Positions 8,657 to 19,132 of a stretch of DNA of 64,000 nt are shown here, piece by piece. The stretch covers positions 1-64,000 of the forward strand of contig NZ_PPDJ01000012.1 of assembly GCF_002903145.1 (NCBI RefSeq). Reading direction: 5' to 3'. A program made the position numbers and the translations under genes. This DNA comes from Halobacteriovorax sp. DA5. GTDB taxonomy: Bacteria; Bdellovibrionota; Bacteriovoracia; Bacteriovoracales; Bacteriovoracaceae. Under the pieces are notes generated by a model, which was not told where the DNA came from, searched no databases, and worked only from the letters and a program-made list of their open reading frames with translations. Numbering within the stretch: the first letter of the stretch is position 1; each line of letters opens with the position of its first letter.

Positions 8657-9436
8657 TTAATAGAATGGGTCTTTGATATAAGTTTCTAAGACTCTTTTCT
8701 TTCTAAGTTTTGTTGCATCACTATCTGGTAAATACTCTAGTAGACTAAGAATATTTGTAATTCCTGTAAGCGTTTTTGTGACACCATTCATAACTCTATC
8801 TCTGCCAGTAGAGACACCATACCTTTGACGATAAAAGAAATAGCGATCTTTTAAGAGTTGCGACTGACCAAGTTCAGTGGCTGATGTTGTTAGGTTGAAT
8901 TTAAAGACAGCATTAAATTTTGTTAGCTTTTGAAGTTTCAAATCTTTTTGATCTATATTCTTTAGTGATTTTCTTAGCACTTTAGCAATATAGGCCCTCA
9001 AGAATCTCGAACCAACTGAAATTTTAGTTCGCTTCTCCTCATATTGTGCGTTCTTATCCAGATAGAATGTGACTTGAAAATGTCCTTGGGCCTCAATTTC
9101 AACGAGTTCTTCTGGGTACGTTAAGTTTTGTTCAATTTTTGAAAATATTTGATTTGCTTTTGCTATTCCAATATTCGAGTTCGTTGAAATCTTGGCATCG
9201 TCTATGTTTAGGTGTTTTGGATTAATGGAGAAGTCTGAAAGCTTTAATCCCTTTGCTCTATAGTTTTTTGAGAAATTCTTTTGTATAGAGCTCTTTTTTT
9301 GTTTTAAGGATTTTACTTTCATTTTGATTGGTTCTCTTTGTGTAATTTTTTTGATTTGATCATTCTTTGAGTATGAAAAGAGCAAGAGAGTATGAAGTAA
9401 GAAAGAGATGGTTAAGCTTAATTTAAATTTTTTCAT
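8657..9436 (-). CDS. TonB-like energy-transducing protein
   Basis: A 259-residue protein from the ATG at 9436 (MKKFKLSLTI); a TTG at 9457 is less likely. One N-terminal membrane helix holds Ser and His (SLTISFLLH), like the helix TonB uses to contact ExbB. A basic linker follows. Residues about 100-165 have the TonB C-terminal pattern: YPEE, QGHFQVTFYLDKN, SVGSRFLRAYIAKVLRKS. Beyond this is an unusual extra 70 or so residues. No exbB/exbD is adjacent; the pair at 62 kb could supply them. Substrate receptor unknown. Confidence 0.65.
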   Translation of the reverse strand: MKKFKLSLTISFLLHTLLLFSYSKNDQIKKITQREPIKMKVKSLKQKKSSIQKNFSKNYRAKGLKLSDFSINPKHLNIDDAKISTNSNIGIAKANQIFSKIEQNLTYPEELVEIEAQGHFQVTFYLDKNAQYEEKRTKISVGSRFLRAYIAKVLRKSLKNIDQKDLKLQKLTKFNAVFKFNLTTSATELGQSQLLKDRYFFYRQRYGVSTGRDRVMNGVTKTLTGITNILSLLEYLPDSDATKLRKKRVLETYIKDPFY

Positions 9437-9508
9437 TACATCTATTGTATTTTTCAAATGAAAATTCTGTGGTTAGTACCTTGTCAATTTTGTGTGAATT
9501 TTAATTAT

Positions 9509-9537
9509 TTGGTGACCACTTATTTTTCTTGTATAAT
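9509..9537 (+). promoter_or_regulatory. sigma-70-type promoter upstream of csaA
   Basis: TTGGTG (9509-9514), 17-nt spacer, TATAAT (9532-9537). AAAGGA follows 6 nt before the csaA ATG. The -35 overlaps a small palindrome TGGTGACCA. Confidence 0.6.
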
Positions 9538-9565
9538 TTAAAAAGTAATAAAAGAAAGGATACTT

Positions 9566-9937
9566 ATGCATTTGGATTTTGAGCCGAGCGCGCCGGCGCT
9601 TACTGATATAGATTTTAGTAAATTTTTAGAAGTTGATATGAGAATAGGGGAGATTCTTGAGATTGAAGATTTTCCAGAAGCAAGAAAGCCTAGCTATAAA
9701 CTCAAAATTGATTTTGGCCCAGGTGTAGGTGTTAAAAAATCAAGTGCTCAAATTACTGTCCACTATAAGAAGGAAGAGCTGATTGGAAAGAAGGTCTTGG
9801 CCGTTGTTAATTTTCCTCCAAGGCAAATTGGAAAGTTCATGTCGGAAGTTCTTGTTATGGGATTCTCAGATTCTAATAACGATATTGTCCTATTTAACCT
9901 GGATAAAGATGTGCCAAATGGAGCACGTCTACATTAG
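9566..9937 (+). CDS. csaA: CsaA-like tRNA-binding/chaperone protein
   Basis: A 123-residue protein. It carries the CsaA/EMAP-II OB-fold hallmarks: VDMRIGEILEIEDFPEARKPSYKL, then KKSSAQITVHY, GKKVLAVVNFPPRQIG and SEVLVMGF. CsaA is a small dimeric protein that binds tRNA-like structures and has been linked to secretion chaperoning. Length and motifs are typical. It has its own promoter and is followed 17 nt later by a GFA-fold gene. Confidence 0.93.
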   Translation: MHLDFEPSAPALTDIDFSKFLEVDMRIGEILEIEDFPEARKPSYKLKIDFGPGVGVKKSSAQITVHYKKEELIGKKVLAVVNFPPRQIGKFMSEVLVMGFSDSNNDIVLFNLDKDVPNGARLH

Positions 9938-9954
9938 TCCAAGGGAGAGTTTAA

Positions 9955-10362
9955 ATGAGTAATTTACATAAAGGTTCATGCTTATGTGGCACCATTGAAT
10001 TTGAAGCGGAAGGGGCTTTTGATAATTTCTTTCTATGCCATTGTAAGTACTGTCAAAAGGATACGGGATCTGCACATGCTGCAAATCTTTTTGCAGGTAA
10101 TTTGAAGTTTAACTGGCTTAGTGGGGAAGATAATATTCAATCTTACCAATTACCTGAGACGAGACACTCTAAATCTTTTTGTAAGACTTGTGGCTCGGCC
10201 GTTCCAGGAGTTTTTAGCGAAGGGAAGCTTGTGGTCATTCCGGCCGGATGCCTAGATACTCTTGTTGATATTAAACCTAGAGCACATCTTTTTATTAAAA
10301 GTAAGGCAAATTGGGATGATAACTTAGAGAGCATTTTAAAATTAGAAGGTCTACCTAGTTAG
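9955..10362 (+). CDS. GFA/CENP-V family zinc-binding protein
   Basis: A 135-residue protein with the GFA fold cysteines: GSCLCGTIEF, FLCHCKYCQKDTGSAHAAN and SFCKTCGSAVPG. The family includes glutathione-dependent formaldehyde-activating enzymes and S-(hydroxymethyl)glutathione synthase-like proteins; most members have unknown substrates. It is translated from an AAGGGAGAG site 17 nt after csaA, so probably coexpressed. Its 3' end overlaps the hairpin at 10345-10372. Confidence 0.9.
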   Translation: MSNLHKGSCLCGTIEFEAEGAFDNFFLCHCKYCQKDTGSAHAANLFAGNLKFNWLSGEDNIQSYQLPETRHSKSFCKTCGSAVPGVFSEGKLVVIPAGCLDTLVDIKPRAHLFIKSKANWDDNLESILKLEGLPS

Positions 10363-10372
10363 GCAGACCTTC
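10345..10372. terminator. hairpin terminator between GFA gene and katG
   Basis: GAAGGTCT (10345-10352) pairs with AGACCTTC (10365-10372), with an inner CCTA/TAGG stem. It includes the GFA stop codon and sits 8 nt before the katG stop on the other strand. An AT-rich tail (TATATTTATTTTTT) follows on the plus strand, so it probably terminates at least the csaA-GFA transcript. Confidence 0.6.
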
Positions 10373-10379
10373 AGTATAT

Positions 10380-12563
<2,184 letters not shown>

Positions 12564-12607
12564 TTATTAATGTCTTTAATTTTTATTTATGTTTTTGAAT
12601 TTGATTT

Positions 12608-12647
12608 TTGCCAGAACGTCTTTGAAGTTCTTATAATTAAACTTCAA
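12608..12647 (+). promoter_or_regulatory. promoter with operator-like dyad around the -10 box
   Basis: TTGCCA (12608-12613), 18-nt spacer, TATAAT (12632-12637). The perfect repeat TTGAAGTT (12622-12629) / AACTTCAA (12640-12647) encloses the -10 box, the arrangement expected for a dimeric repressor site. The gene at 12665 follows with AAAAGG before its ATG. Confidence 0.6.
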
Positions 12648-12664
12648 TTACAAAAGGTTTTTAT

Positions 12665-13036
12665 ATGCGATGCGTATTAATGCTATTAGCAATTTTCTTG
12701 ATGAATTTATCCTACGCTTCGGCCAACTCTAATAAAAGGTTAGATGGACTTCTTTGTGCTGTTGAATCAGCAACATATTATAAGAGAGTTCTTGAGTCAC
12801 AAAACTTAGAAGTAGATAAGTATAGACACTGTAGTGTTTCATGTATTGTTGGTATCGAATGTGGTGTTAGCTCTTCTGCTGTCATTGGTGTTGCAAAAGA
12901 GATTTATGATCTCTTTGGTGGTGGCCATGCTGAATGGGCAGATCTTTTGGCCAATATACATGGGCTTCACTTAAGTCAACGAGCTGATATTCAAAATTTT
13001 GAAGATTGCTCTGCCTCTTGTAAACGCATTTACTAA
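12665..13036 (+). CDS. small exported cysteine-rich protein
   Basis: A 123-residue protein with a clear signal peptide (cleavage near SYASA). The mature part has the pattern HCSVSCIVGIECG, KEIYDLFGGGHAEWADLLAN, then DCSASCKRIY. From memory this HCxxSC...KExxDxxGGG...WxDxxAN arrangement recalls small domains seen at the C-termini of some secreted polymorphic toxins; that link is weak. Disulfide bonding in the periplasm or outside is likely. It has its own promoter with a dyad over the -10. Confidence 0.65.
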   Translation: MRCVLMLLAIFLMNLSYASANSNKRLDGLLCAVESATYYKRVLESQNLEVDKYRHCSVSCIVGIECGVSSSAVIGVAKEIYDLFGGGHAEWADLLANIHGLHLSQRADIQNFEDCSASCKRIY

Positions 13037-13049
13037 AAGGATAAGAAAG

Positions 13050-13670
13050 GTGGGTAGGAAATTAATTTCTCTAAAGTGTGAGTGTGGCTCAGTTGAAGGT
13101 GAGTTAACAATAAATAAAAGCTTAAATAATCATGTCGTTTGCTGTTGTGATGACTGCCAGACGTATGCACAGTATTTAGGTCGAAAAGATCTTCTTGATA
13201 AGTTTAATGGTACGGAACTTTTTCAAACTGCGCCTCGCTATATAAAAATCACGAAAGGCCAAGAACATCTTTCGTGTTTAAGGTTATCTCCAAAAGGCCT
13301 CTACCGCTGGTATGCAGGATGTTGTAATTTTCCAATGGTTAATACTCTAGGTGCAAAAATTCCATTTAATGGACTTGTTTGTGCATTTGTTACAGGCGAT
13401 AAGTCAGCGTTAGGGGATATTCAGTCTTATAATATGATGAAGTTTTCTTCTTTTAAATCTAGTGAGTGGCCAAAAAATGGCTTCGAAAAATTTTCAAAAC
13501 TTGCGGGACTTTTTATTTTAAAACTTCTTTCTTTGGGCACAATTCTTAGATTAACAAAGCCTAATTCTTTCTTTGATCTTGATTCTGGTCTGCCAAAAGT
13601 AGAACCACAGATACTATCAAAAGAAGAAAGAGATTATACAAGAAGTAAAATTCTACACATTGATAAGTAA
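13050..13670 (+). CDS. GFA-like zinc protein (DUF6151 type)
   Basis: The GTG at 13050, preceded by AAAAGG, is the likely start; the longer frame from TTG 12999 would overlap the upstream gene. A 206-residue protein beginning ISLKCECGSVEGEL with CCCDDC and YAGCCNFP later, a GFA-like arrangement of zinc cysteines but longer. It resembles the DUF6151 group. The C-terminal part is hydrophobic and then polar. Its stop TAA overlaps the ATG of the following PAP2 gene by one base, so the two are translationally coupled. Confidence 0.7.
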   Translation: MGRKLISLKCECGSVEGELTINKSLNNHVVCCCDDCQTYAQYLGRKDLLDKFNGTELFQTAPRYIKITKGQEHLSCLRLSPKGLYRWYAGCCNFPMVNTLGAKIPFNGLVCAFVTGDKSALGDIQSYNMMKFSSFKSSEWPKNGFEKFSKLAGLFILKLLSLGTILRLTKPNSFFDLDSGLPKVEPQILSKEERDYTRSKILHIDK

Positions 13671-14392
13671 TGAAGCTGAAACAAAAGTTAATCTTACTTA
13701 TTTTGATATTAAGTTTTCAAAAAACTTACGCCAATGAATGCGGCAGCTTTCTTTCTGATTTTACGGCACCTATTTGTACGGATGCTAAGTACATCTTTTG
13801 GACCGGGACAGGGATTACACTCGGACTTCGTTTGCTAAAAGAATATAAAGGAATTGATGAAATTCAAGAACGTGCTGCTCAGAAAAACCACCTTAAAGAT
13901 CTTGGTCAATTTGGTGGAGATATTGGTTATGGTGTTCTAAATGGTGCCTATATTATTGGACAATATTTTTGGGGCGGAAGGCTTGGTAAAGAGCGTGCTT
14001 CACATATGTTACAAGCGACTGCCTACACAGTTGGAACAACAGTTGCTTTAAAGACTGCCGTTCATGAAACAAGACCTGGATATCCCGACGAAAATGACTC
14101 GTTTCCTTCTGGTCATGCTTCTGCTTCATTTGCATTTGCTTCTGTTGTAACTGCACAACATGGCTGGGGCTGGGGTTCTGCAGCACACTTGGCCGCTATT
14201 TTTATTTCTTTTAGTCGCTTAAATGATAGTTGGCACTATCTACATGATGTTACTGCTGGAATGACTATAGGCTTAAGTTATGGATGGGGAATTTATTTTA
14301 ATCATGTGGAGTATAATAAGCCTTACTGGTTAACTGTGCTTCCTACAGCGAAGCTCGATGGCCTTGCATTTAGTTTTTCACAAAGTTTTTAA
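13670..14392 (+). CDS. PAP2-superfamily phosphatase
   Basis: A 240-residue exported or membrane-associated protein with an N-terminal hydrophobic signal. All three acid phosphatase motifs are present: KTAVHETRP (KxxxxxxRP), FPSGHAS (PSGH) and SRLNDSWHYLHD (SRxxxxxHxxxD). Such enzymes dephosphorylate lipid phosphates, for example phosphatidate or undecaprenyl pyrophosphate, on the outer face of the inner membrane. Starts by a TAATG overlap with the preceding DUF6151-like gene. Followed by a strong terminator. Confidence 0.88.
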   Translation: MKLKQKLILLILILSFQKTYANECGSFLSDFTAPICTDAKYIFWTGTGITLGLRLLKEYKGIDEIQERAAQKNHLKDLGQFGGDIGYGVLNGAYIIGQYFWGGRLGKERASHMLQATAYTVGTTVALKTAVHETRPGYPDENDSFPSGHASASFAFASVVTAQHGWGWGSAAHLAAIFISFSRLNDSWHYLHDVTAGMTIGLSYGWGIYFNHVEYNKPYWLTVLPTAKLDGLAFSFSQSF

Positions 14393-14400
14393 AAATAAAA

Positions 14401-14430
14401 AAGGGCACTTAATAAGTGCCCTTGTTTTTT
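14401..14430. terminator. bidirectional intrinsic terminator
   Basis: AAGGGCACTT (14401-14410) pairs with AAGTGCCCTT (14414-14423), loop AAT, then GTTTTTT on plus. An A-run at 14393-14402 supplies the U-tract on minus. It separates the convergent PAP2 and endonuclease genes. Confidence 0.85.
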
Positions 14431-14447
14431 ATCTATGTAAATTAATT

Positions 14448-15194
14448 CTAGAAGTCAGTAATTCTTGAAACTAAATCTGGAGCGTCGATAAAAGGATTTC
14501 TATTTCCTTGAATGTCTTCAATTCTATCATTTCTTACACGCTCATCTTCATCAACAGGATCTAGCTCATGCCATTGGCGAAGAGTTTCTTCCATTTCCGT
14601 GCTGATTTTACGGTCGTAACGAATAGAAAAGTAGAACATTGCTCTTGCAACATTACCTTTGTGGTAAGTTGGTGGCTCGTATGTATTTCCATCAAATTTA
14701 GATGCTGGACAGTAGTCTAGTCTTGAGTTCTTTGCGTCTACTTTTCCAAAGTTATAATTACCACGCGTACTATTTGCTCTGTTTTGAGAAGGGTATAGGT
14801 GGTGAAGATCACCTACTTGATATTTTGCCAGAGCACCACGATCAAATTTAGATTGTGGCCAAGTGTGCTCACAATTTACTACCTCGTGGTTAGGGATTGT
14901 GCCCTTAGCGATTTTTCCAATTCTTGGAGTTGAGTTTGTATATACTTCGTCACAGTATACATCGCGAATATATAAGCTATTTCCATTGTCTCTTTCTAGG
15001 TGAAGATTTCCAAAAAGGTGCTTTCTTGCAACTTTATAAGAGTTCTTCGTGTGACCTTTTGTCGTAAGTCTTTCAAGTTCATAGCGAATACCATCAGAAG
15101 ATCCTGAGCTTGCTAGGATTTCTTTGGCCTTTTCGAGGTTGCTTGATGAGTATGCGCATAAGCAAAGTGCGGATACAATTAAAAGTTTAAACAT
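14448..15194 (-). CDS. secreted endonuclease I (EndA/NucM family)
   Basis: A 248-residue protein with a signal peptide (first about 17 residues). The family signature is clear: NCEHTWPQSKF (catalytic His), DLHHLYPSQNRANSTRGNYNFG and the RAMFYFSIRY helix. These beta-beta-alpha-metal nucleases degrade double-stranded DNA outside the cytoplasm, for nutrient use or, in predators, prey DNA breakdown. Three cysteines in the mature part could give a disulfide. GGAG lies just upstream of the ATG. Confidence 0.93.
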   Translation of the reverse strand: MFKLLIVSALCLCAYSSSNLEKAKEILASSGSSDGIRYELERLTTKGHTKNSYKVARKHLFGNLHLERDNGNSLYIRDVYCDEVYTNSTPRIGKIAKGTIPNHEVVNCEHTWPQSKFDRGALAKYQVGDLHHLYPSQNRANSTRGNYNFGKVDAKNSRLDYCPASKFDGNTYEPPTYHKGNVARAMFYFSIRYDRKISTEMEETLRQWHELDPVDEDERVRNDRIEDIQGNRNPFIDAPDLVSRITDF

Positions 15195-15439
15195 TCAATT
15201 CTCCAAGTGTTCATTATTGTGTGTGTATAAATGTTATAAGGTAGTAGTATTAAGTTGTCTAATATTTAAAATTAGTCATATCTAATAGGTTTTTTGTTTT
15301 TATGTAATATCCAGTGGTTTGCGAAGCATCATGAAAAACTCTTATTCCAGCAATCGAATCTATTCATTTTTTTTATTAAATTGAATTAACTAAAGTCTTC
15401 TTACTCAAAATGATTTGGGGTTGGATTAAGGAGAGTATT
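15195..15439. other. AT-rich intergenic region
   Basis: Divergent spacer between the endonuclease gene and the small exported protein. It must hold both promoters. I see no RNA gene, repeat or credible coding frame in it. Confidence 0.5.
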
Positions 15440-15763
15440 ATGAAAAAGTTAATTTTAGGTCTTGCAGTTGTTCTGAGTTTTTCTAAAGCTGTTTACGCAG
15501 AGGTTGTTGTTATTCCACAAAGTTCGATAAATTTATATGTTGGTTCTTTCTCTAGTATGGAAGCTGAATTGAAGGATAAGATTTTTGAAGCGGCCATTGA
15601 AAAGTGTGGAGACTTAGAAAACGCACGTATTGGTAAAACTGAAATTCAATTAACATTAGGTAATGTTTTCAAATTTCCAGTTCAGTCAAAAGCTTTAGAG
15701 GGCTTAATTGAGGGCTCATACCCACAAGTAAGTGCTGTTACGAATATATCTTGTCGTAGGTAA
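15440..15763 (+). CDS. small exported hypothetical protein
   Basis: The ATG at 15440 follows AAGGAG at the right spacing and starts a textbook signal peptide (MKKLILGLAVVLSFSKAVYA), so it is preferred over an ATG at 15410. The mature part is about 87 residues with two cysteines (EKCGD and SCRR) that may pair. Periplasmic or secreted. Not recognised. Confidence 0.8.
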   Translation: MKKLILGLAVVLSFSKAVYAEVVVIPQSSINLYVGSFSSMEAELKDKIFEAAIEKCGDLENARIGKTEIQLTLGNVFKFPVQSKALEGLIEGSYPQVSAVTNISCRR

Positions 15764-15816
15764 AGTTTGGTTAAAAATAATGGCGTATATCAGGTCATAA
15801 TCTTAAGTTAAGTTCG

Positions 15817-15843
15817 CAGTAAACATAGACGATTTGTTTACTG
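15817..15843. promoter_or_regulatory. inverted repeat covering the histidine-kinase start
   Basis: CAGTAAACA (15817-15825) and TGTTTACTG (15835-15843) form a perfect 9-bp dyad with a 9-nt loop. It overlaps both possible start codons of the kinase (TTG 15834, GTG 15843), and no clear ribosome site is seen. It could be an operator or a start-sequestering mRNA hairpin. Confidence 0.5.
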
Positions 15844-17819
15844 TGAAACTTGGCCTGTCAAAAATCTCATTAATAATTCTTGTCTTGGGAATCTCTTTCC
15901 TTGCGCTCTTATATCATCAAAGAGAAGTGCTTCTTCGTGACAAGTATCAAGAAGAGTTTACTAGTGGTGCTCAAAAGATTATTTCAAGTATACAGGCCAA
16001 TCGAATTGTTCGTGGTGAAGCCTTGGTTGGGATCTCACATTTCTTTGCTTCGTCATTAAATGTAAATAAATGGGAGTTCAATAACTTCACAAAATCAACT
16101 TTAAATAAATTAAATATCTCGGCCATTTGTTATAGCGGTGAAAATGGAACAACTTACGAAACTTTGCAGTCTAAGGGAAAGACTTGTGGCAAGTTTGGCA
16201 AGAATAATAAGGTGATTTTTGATACTGCAACATCCGATATTATCTTACAAGAATTTGTAAGCTCTGTTGATGGAACTAAGGGGAGGGCCTATATGATCTT
16301 TTCGTTCTCCTCTTTATTACCTTCAAATGTCAATCGAGGAGACTTGTCAGATTATCGAGTGAATCTAGATGTCGGTTATGGTGAAGGTGATAAGAATTAC
16401 AATTTTTATCGTCAAGAGGAGCCATTTGCTACAGATGGTAATACAAATTATTACTTAACTGTATCTAGTCCAAAAACTTTATCAACACTTACGGTTTCAT
16501 TTGATTACATTATTAACCTTGTTCTCTTTTTATTCATCATTATCCTAACTGTTTACATTATTGAAACAGGAAGAAAGCGAGAGTATCTGATTTCAAAAAA
16601 AGTAAAAAGACAAGAAGAAGCAATAAAAAAGCAGTATGAAGAATTAGGAAGACAAAAGAAGTTGGCAAGCCAAAATGAAAGGTTGGCCTCGATTGGAATT
16701 CTTGCTGCAGGAATTGGGCATGAAATAAATAATCCATTAACAATTATCTTAGGTCATTTAAAGTCTTTGAAAAAAAGAGTTACTAATAGTCATAAAGAAG
16801 AAATTATTGAAAAGATTGAAAAGTCAGAGTCAGCTGCACTTCGAATAGAAAAAATTGTATCAGGCTTAAGAAAGTTTTCACGGCAGACTCAAGATGATGA
16901 GCCAACAGATTTTAGTGTGCAAAATGTTTTTAAAGATACTGTCTCAATGCTTAAAGACTTCTATGATAAAGATAATGTACATCTAAATCTCTATATGCAT
17001 GTGAGTGATGAAGCATTGATAAAGGGTGAGAGAGGAAAATTTCAACAAGTTTTAATCAATTTAATTTCAAATGCTCGAGATGCAGTTGAAGGGAAGGAAA
17101 ATGGAAAGATCAATGTCATTGTAAAAGAAAATAATGATCGAATTATTTTTAAAGTCGAAGATAATGGCCATGGAATTAGTGAAGAAGAACGTGAGAGAGT
17201 ATTTGATCTGTTTTATACCACCAAGGATGTTGGTAAAGGTACAGGAATGGGACTTTCCATTGCTCATGGATTTATTAAAGATGATTTTAACGGAAAGATT
17301 GCATTGAAAAGTGTTGTTGGTATTGGAACAGTATTTAAAGTTTCACTCCCGATACATTATGGAAGAGAAGAACTACCATCACAGGAGAATAAAGTGGTTA
17401 GTTTAAGTGATTTTAAGATGAAGTTTCGTGCAATTGTAGTTGATGATGAAGAAGGTATTAGAGATCTACTTCAGGAGATTCTACAGGATGCAGGAATTAC
17501 TGTATCGCTAGCAGAAAATGGTAAGGTTGCTTATGAAATGTACCTCCAAAGGCCAGAGGACTATGACCTAATTATAACTGATATGAAAATGCCTGTTATG
17601 AGTGGCCCAAAATTAATTAAAAGTATCAGAAACAATAAACAATTAAAGCAGCCGAGAATTTTAATTTCAACAGGCTGTGTGAGTATAAACTTTGAAGGCG
17701 AAGATCGTGAAGTTGCTGAAATGGTTGACGGATTTTTGTATAAGCCGTTCTCCGAAGAAGATATAGTTCAAGAAATCACAAAGGCAATGAATGTTGCTGT
17801 TGAAAAGAAGATCGCTTAA
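15834..17819 (+). CDS. membrane hybrid sensor histidine kinase / response regulator
   Basis: About 661 residues. Membrane helices near 10-30 and 225-245 bracket a periplasmic sensing domain of roughly 190 residues with two cysteines. A coiled-coil linker leads to the HisKA box with phospho-acceptor His296 (AAGIGHEINNPL), then HATPase N box NLISNARDAV, G1 DNGHGISEEE and G2 GKGTGMGLSIAHG. The C-terminal receiver has VVDDEEG, phospho-acceptor Asp583 (IITDMKMP) and Lys in YKPF. This is an intramolecular phosphorelay protein whose output partner is not adjacent. The start is uncertain: TTG 15834 or GTG 15843, both inside a dyad. Confidence 0.92.
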   Translation: MFTVKLGLSKISLIILVLGISFLALLYHQREVLLRDKYQEEFTSGAQKIISSIQANRIVRGEALVGISHFFASSLNVNKWEFNNFTKSTLNKLNISAICYSGENGTTYETLQSKGKTCGKFGKNNKVIFDTATSDIILQEFVSSVDGTKGRAYMIFSFSSLLPSNVNRGDLSDYRVNLDVGYGEGDKNYNFYRQEEPFATDGNTNYYLTVSSPKTLSTLTVSFDYIINLVLFLFIIILTVYIIETGRKREYLISKKVKRQEEAIKKQYEELGRQKKLASQNERLASIGILAAGIGHEINNPLTIILGHLKSLKKRVTNSHKEEIIEKIEKSESAALRIEKIVSGLRKFSRQTQDDEPTDFSVQNVFKDTVSMLKDFYDKDNVHLNLYMHVSDEALIKGERGKFQQVLINLISNARDAVEGKENGKINVIVKENNDRIIFKVEDNGHGISEEERERVFDLFYTTKDVGKGTGMGLSIAHGFIKDDFNGKIALKSVVGIGTVFKVSLPIHYGREELPSQENKVVSLSDFKMKFRAIVVDDEEGIRDLLQEILQDAGITVSLAENGKVAYEMYLQRPEDYDLIITDMKMPVMSGPKLIKSIRNNKQLKQPRILISTGCVSINFEGEDREVAEMVDGFLYKPFSEEDIVQEITKAMNVAVEKKIA

Positions 17820-17978
17820 CAATTAAGAATGTAATAGTAAATTGTTTGGTTTTTGTTAAGTATGTTAAGTTTTGAATAAGTAATTGCCGGGCCCTTTCGC
17901 CCGTCGTAGAAGTGCATTAGAATAGAATGGTAGCAACGTTTAGGCGTTGATTCAGTTTAAGAAAATTAGGAGTGTAAG

Positions 17979-18212
17979 ATGAAGCGTTTATTTATTCTTG
18001 CTATTTTCTTAACTTCGCCACTTTCTTTTGCAGCTAATGAGAGAAAAATTAACAGCTCTGAAACTTACAATGCGCCAAAGAGTAAAGTGAATGAATTAAG
18101 CAATTATGCAAATGGAAAAAAGAGAAGTCATCAAAGAAAGAACTACAAGAGAAGTTATGATGACATCCAGGATTACCGCGAGGTACTCCAATCAGAAACA
18201 AGAGAACGTTAA
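17979..18212 (+). CDS. small exported basic protein
   Basis: A 77-residue protein with a signal peptide (cleavage after SFA, about residue 18) and a short, highly charged mature part rich in Lys, Arg, Tyr and Ser. AGGAG lies before the ATG. Two short hairpins (GGGCCCTTTCGCCC near 17890 and CAACG..CGTTG near 17935) are in its leader. Not recognised; followed by a strong terminator. Confidence 0.65.
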   Translation: MKRLFILAIFLTSPLSFAANERKINSSETYNAPKSKVNELSNYANGKKRSHQRKNYKRSYDDIQDYREVLQSETRER

Positions 18213-18213
18213 A

Positions 18214-18240
18214 AAAAAGGCTACATAAAGTAGCCTTTTT
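18214..18240. terminator. bidirectional intrinsic terminator
   Basis: AAAAAGGCTAC (18214-18224) pairs with GTAGCCTTTTT (18230-18240), loop ATAAA, with A/T runs on both sides. It serves the convergent genes at 17979 and 18243. Confidence 0.85.
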
Positions 18241-18242
18241 TA

Positions 18243-18536
18243 TTATAGTAGTGATAGTTCAAAGCTTACGACATCGCATCTCTCGTCAATTACCGTCTCA
18301 AGCTTATATGCACCTGAGTAAGTATTGAAGTAAGCCGAATAAAGATCTAGTCCTTCTTCGTTTAGTCCGTTAAAAGAGATATTAGTTTGATATTCGTTAT
18401 AAACTTCGTCGTAAGAAACTGCTAGCTCTTGAGCTAGGATATCCATTGACTGAAGTTCAGCTTCTAAGCGACATGAAGCGTATGTGCTTGATAATGCAAT
18501 AATAGAAACAAGTACTAGTTGAATAAATGATTTCAT
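18243..18536 (-). CDS. small exported hypothetical protein
   Basis: A 97-residue protein with a signal peptide ending near TYAS and an acidic mature domain of about 77 residues carrying two cysteines (SCRLEAEL and ERCDVV). AGGAG precedes the ATG. Probably periplasmic or outer-surface; not recognised. Confidence 0.75.
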   Translation of the reverse strand: MKSFIQLVLVSIIALSSTYASCRLEAELQSMDILAQELAVSYDEVYNEYQTNISFNGLNEEGLDLYSAYFNTYSGAYKLETVIDERCDVVSFELSLL

Positions 18537-18638
18537 AAGGGCTCCTCATATTGATTTAAAGAGCTTATATGAATTTTGTTTTGATAGGTCAATTAGCATT
18601 GAGTATATATGAAAAAATTAATCTAATCTTGTTATAAA

Positions 18639-18983
18639 TTACGGATTCCCCATAATATCTTTTACCTGAGATTGGATATTCTTAAATTGCTTGGAGTTAA
18701 AATCAATATTTTGGGCAGCACTATCTACTGTTAGCTCTGTGTTTGTATTTGTCGTTTGCTGTGAGGCAAGCTTTCTTCCTAATTCACTTAGTTGGTTCCA
18801 TTCTTGATCTGGCATTGCTACCAGTTTTGACTTTGCTTGCTCAGCTTCATCTTTACCAATGATTCCTCTGGCAACCATTTGGTCAATCATTGAGACTGTT
18901 GCATTGCGATCTATTTGCTGAGCATAGACAAATGTCGATAGTTTAAGTGATAAAATAAGTATCAATGGCCTTAAATAATTCAT
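18639..18983 (-). CDS. small exported hypothetical protein
   Basis: A 114-residue protein with a signal peptide (cleavage after YAQ, residue 22) and a mature part containing a short-helix segment GIIGKDEAEQAKSKL like SHOCT-type or similar short oligomerisation helices, then a Thr/Asn-rich stretch and a helical tail. No cysteines in the mature part. AGAGAGA-type ribosome site before the ATG. Function unknown. Confidence 0.7.
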   Translation of the reverse strand: MNYLRPLILILSLKLSTFVYAQQIDRNATVSMIDQMVARGIIGKDEAEQAKSKLVAMPDQEWNQLSELGRKLASQQTTNTNTELTVDSAAQNIDFNSKQFKNIQSQVKDIMGNP

Positions 18984-19132
18984 ATTTGTCTCTCTCTATT
19001 CATATACCAAATTCATGCAGAGATTATAAATGAGAAACAGATTTGACCAAAAACTAACGAAATTTTAGTACTTTATATAGATAAGTCTTGGTAAAGTAGA
19101 CCAATATTTGACAACTAATTTTGGAGGTTAAA

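Noticed and set aside
17881..17960. Small hairpins before the 17979 gene considered as a riboswitch.
   Set aside because: Two short stems only; no conserved core of a known class (for example GEMM) could be matched.
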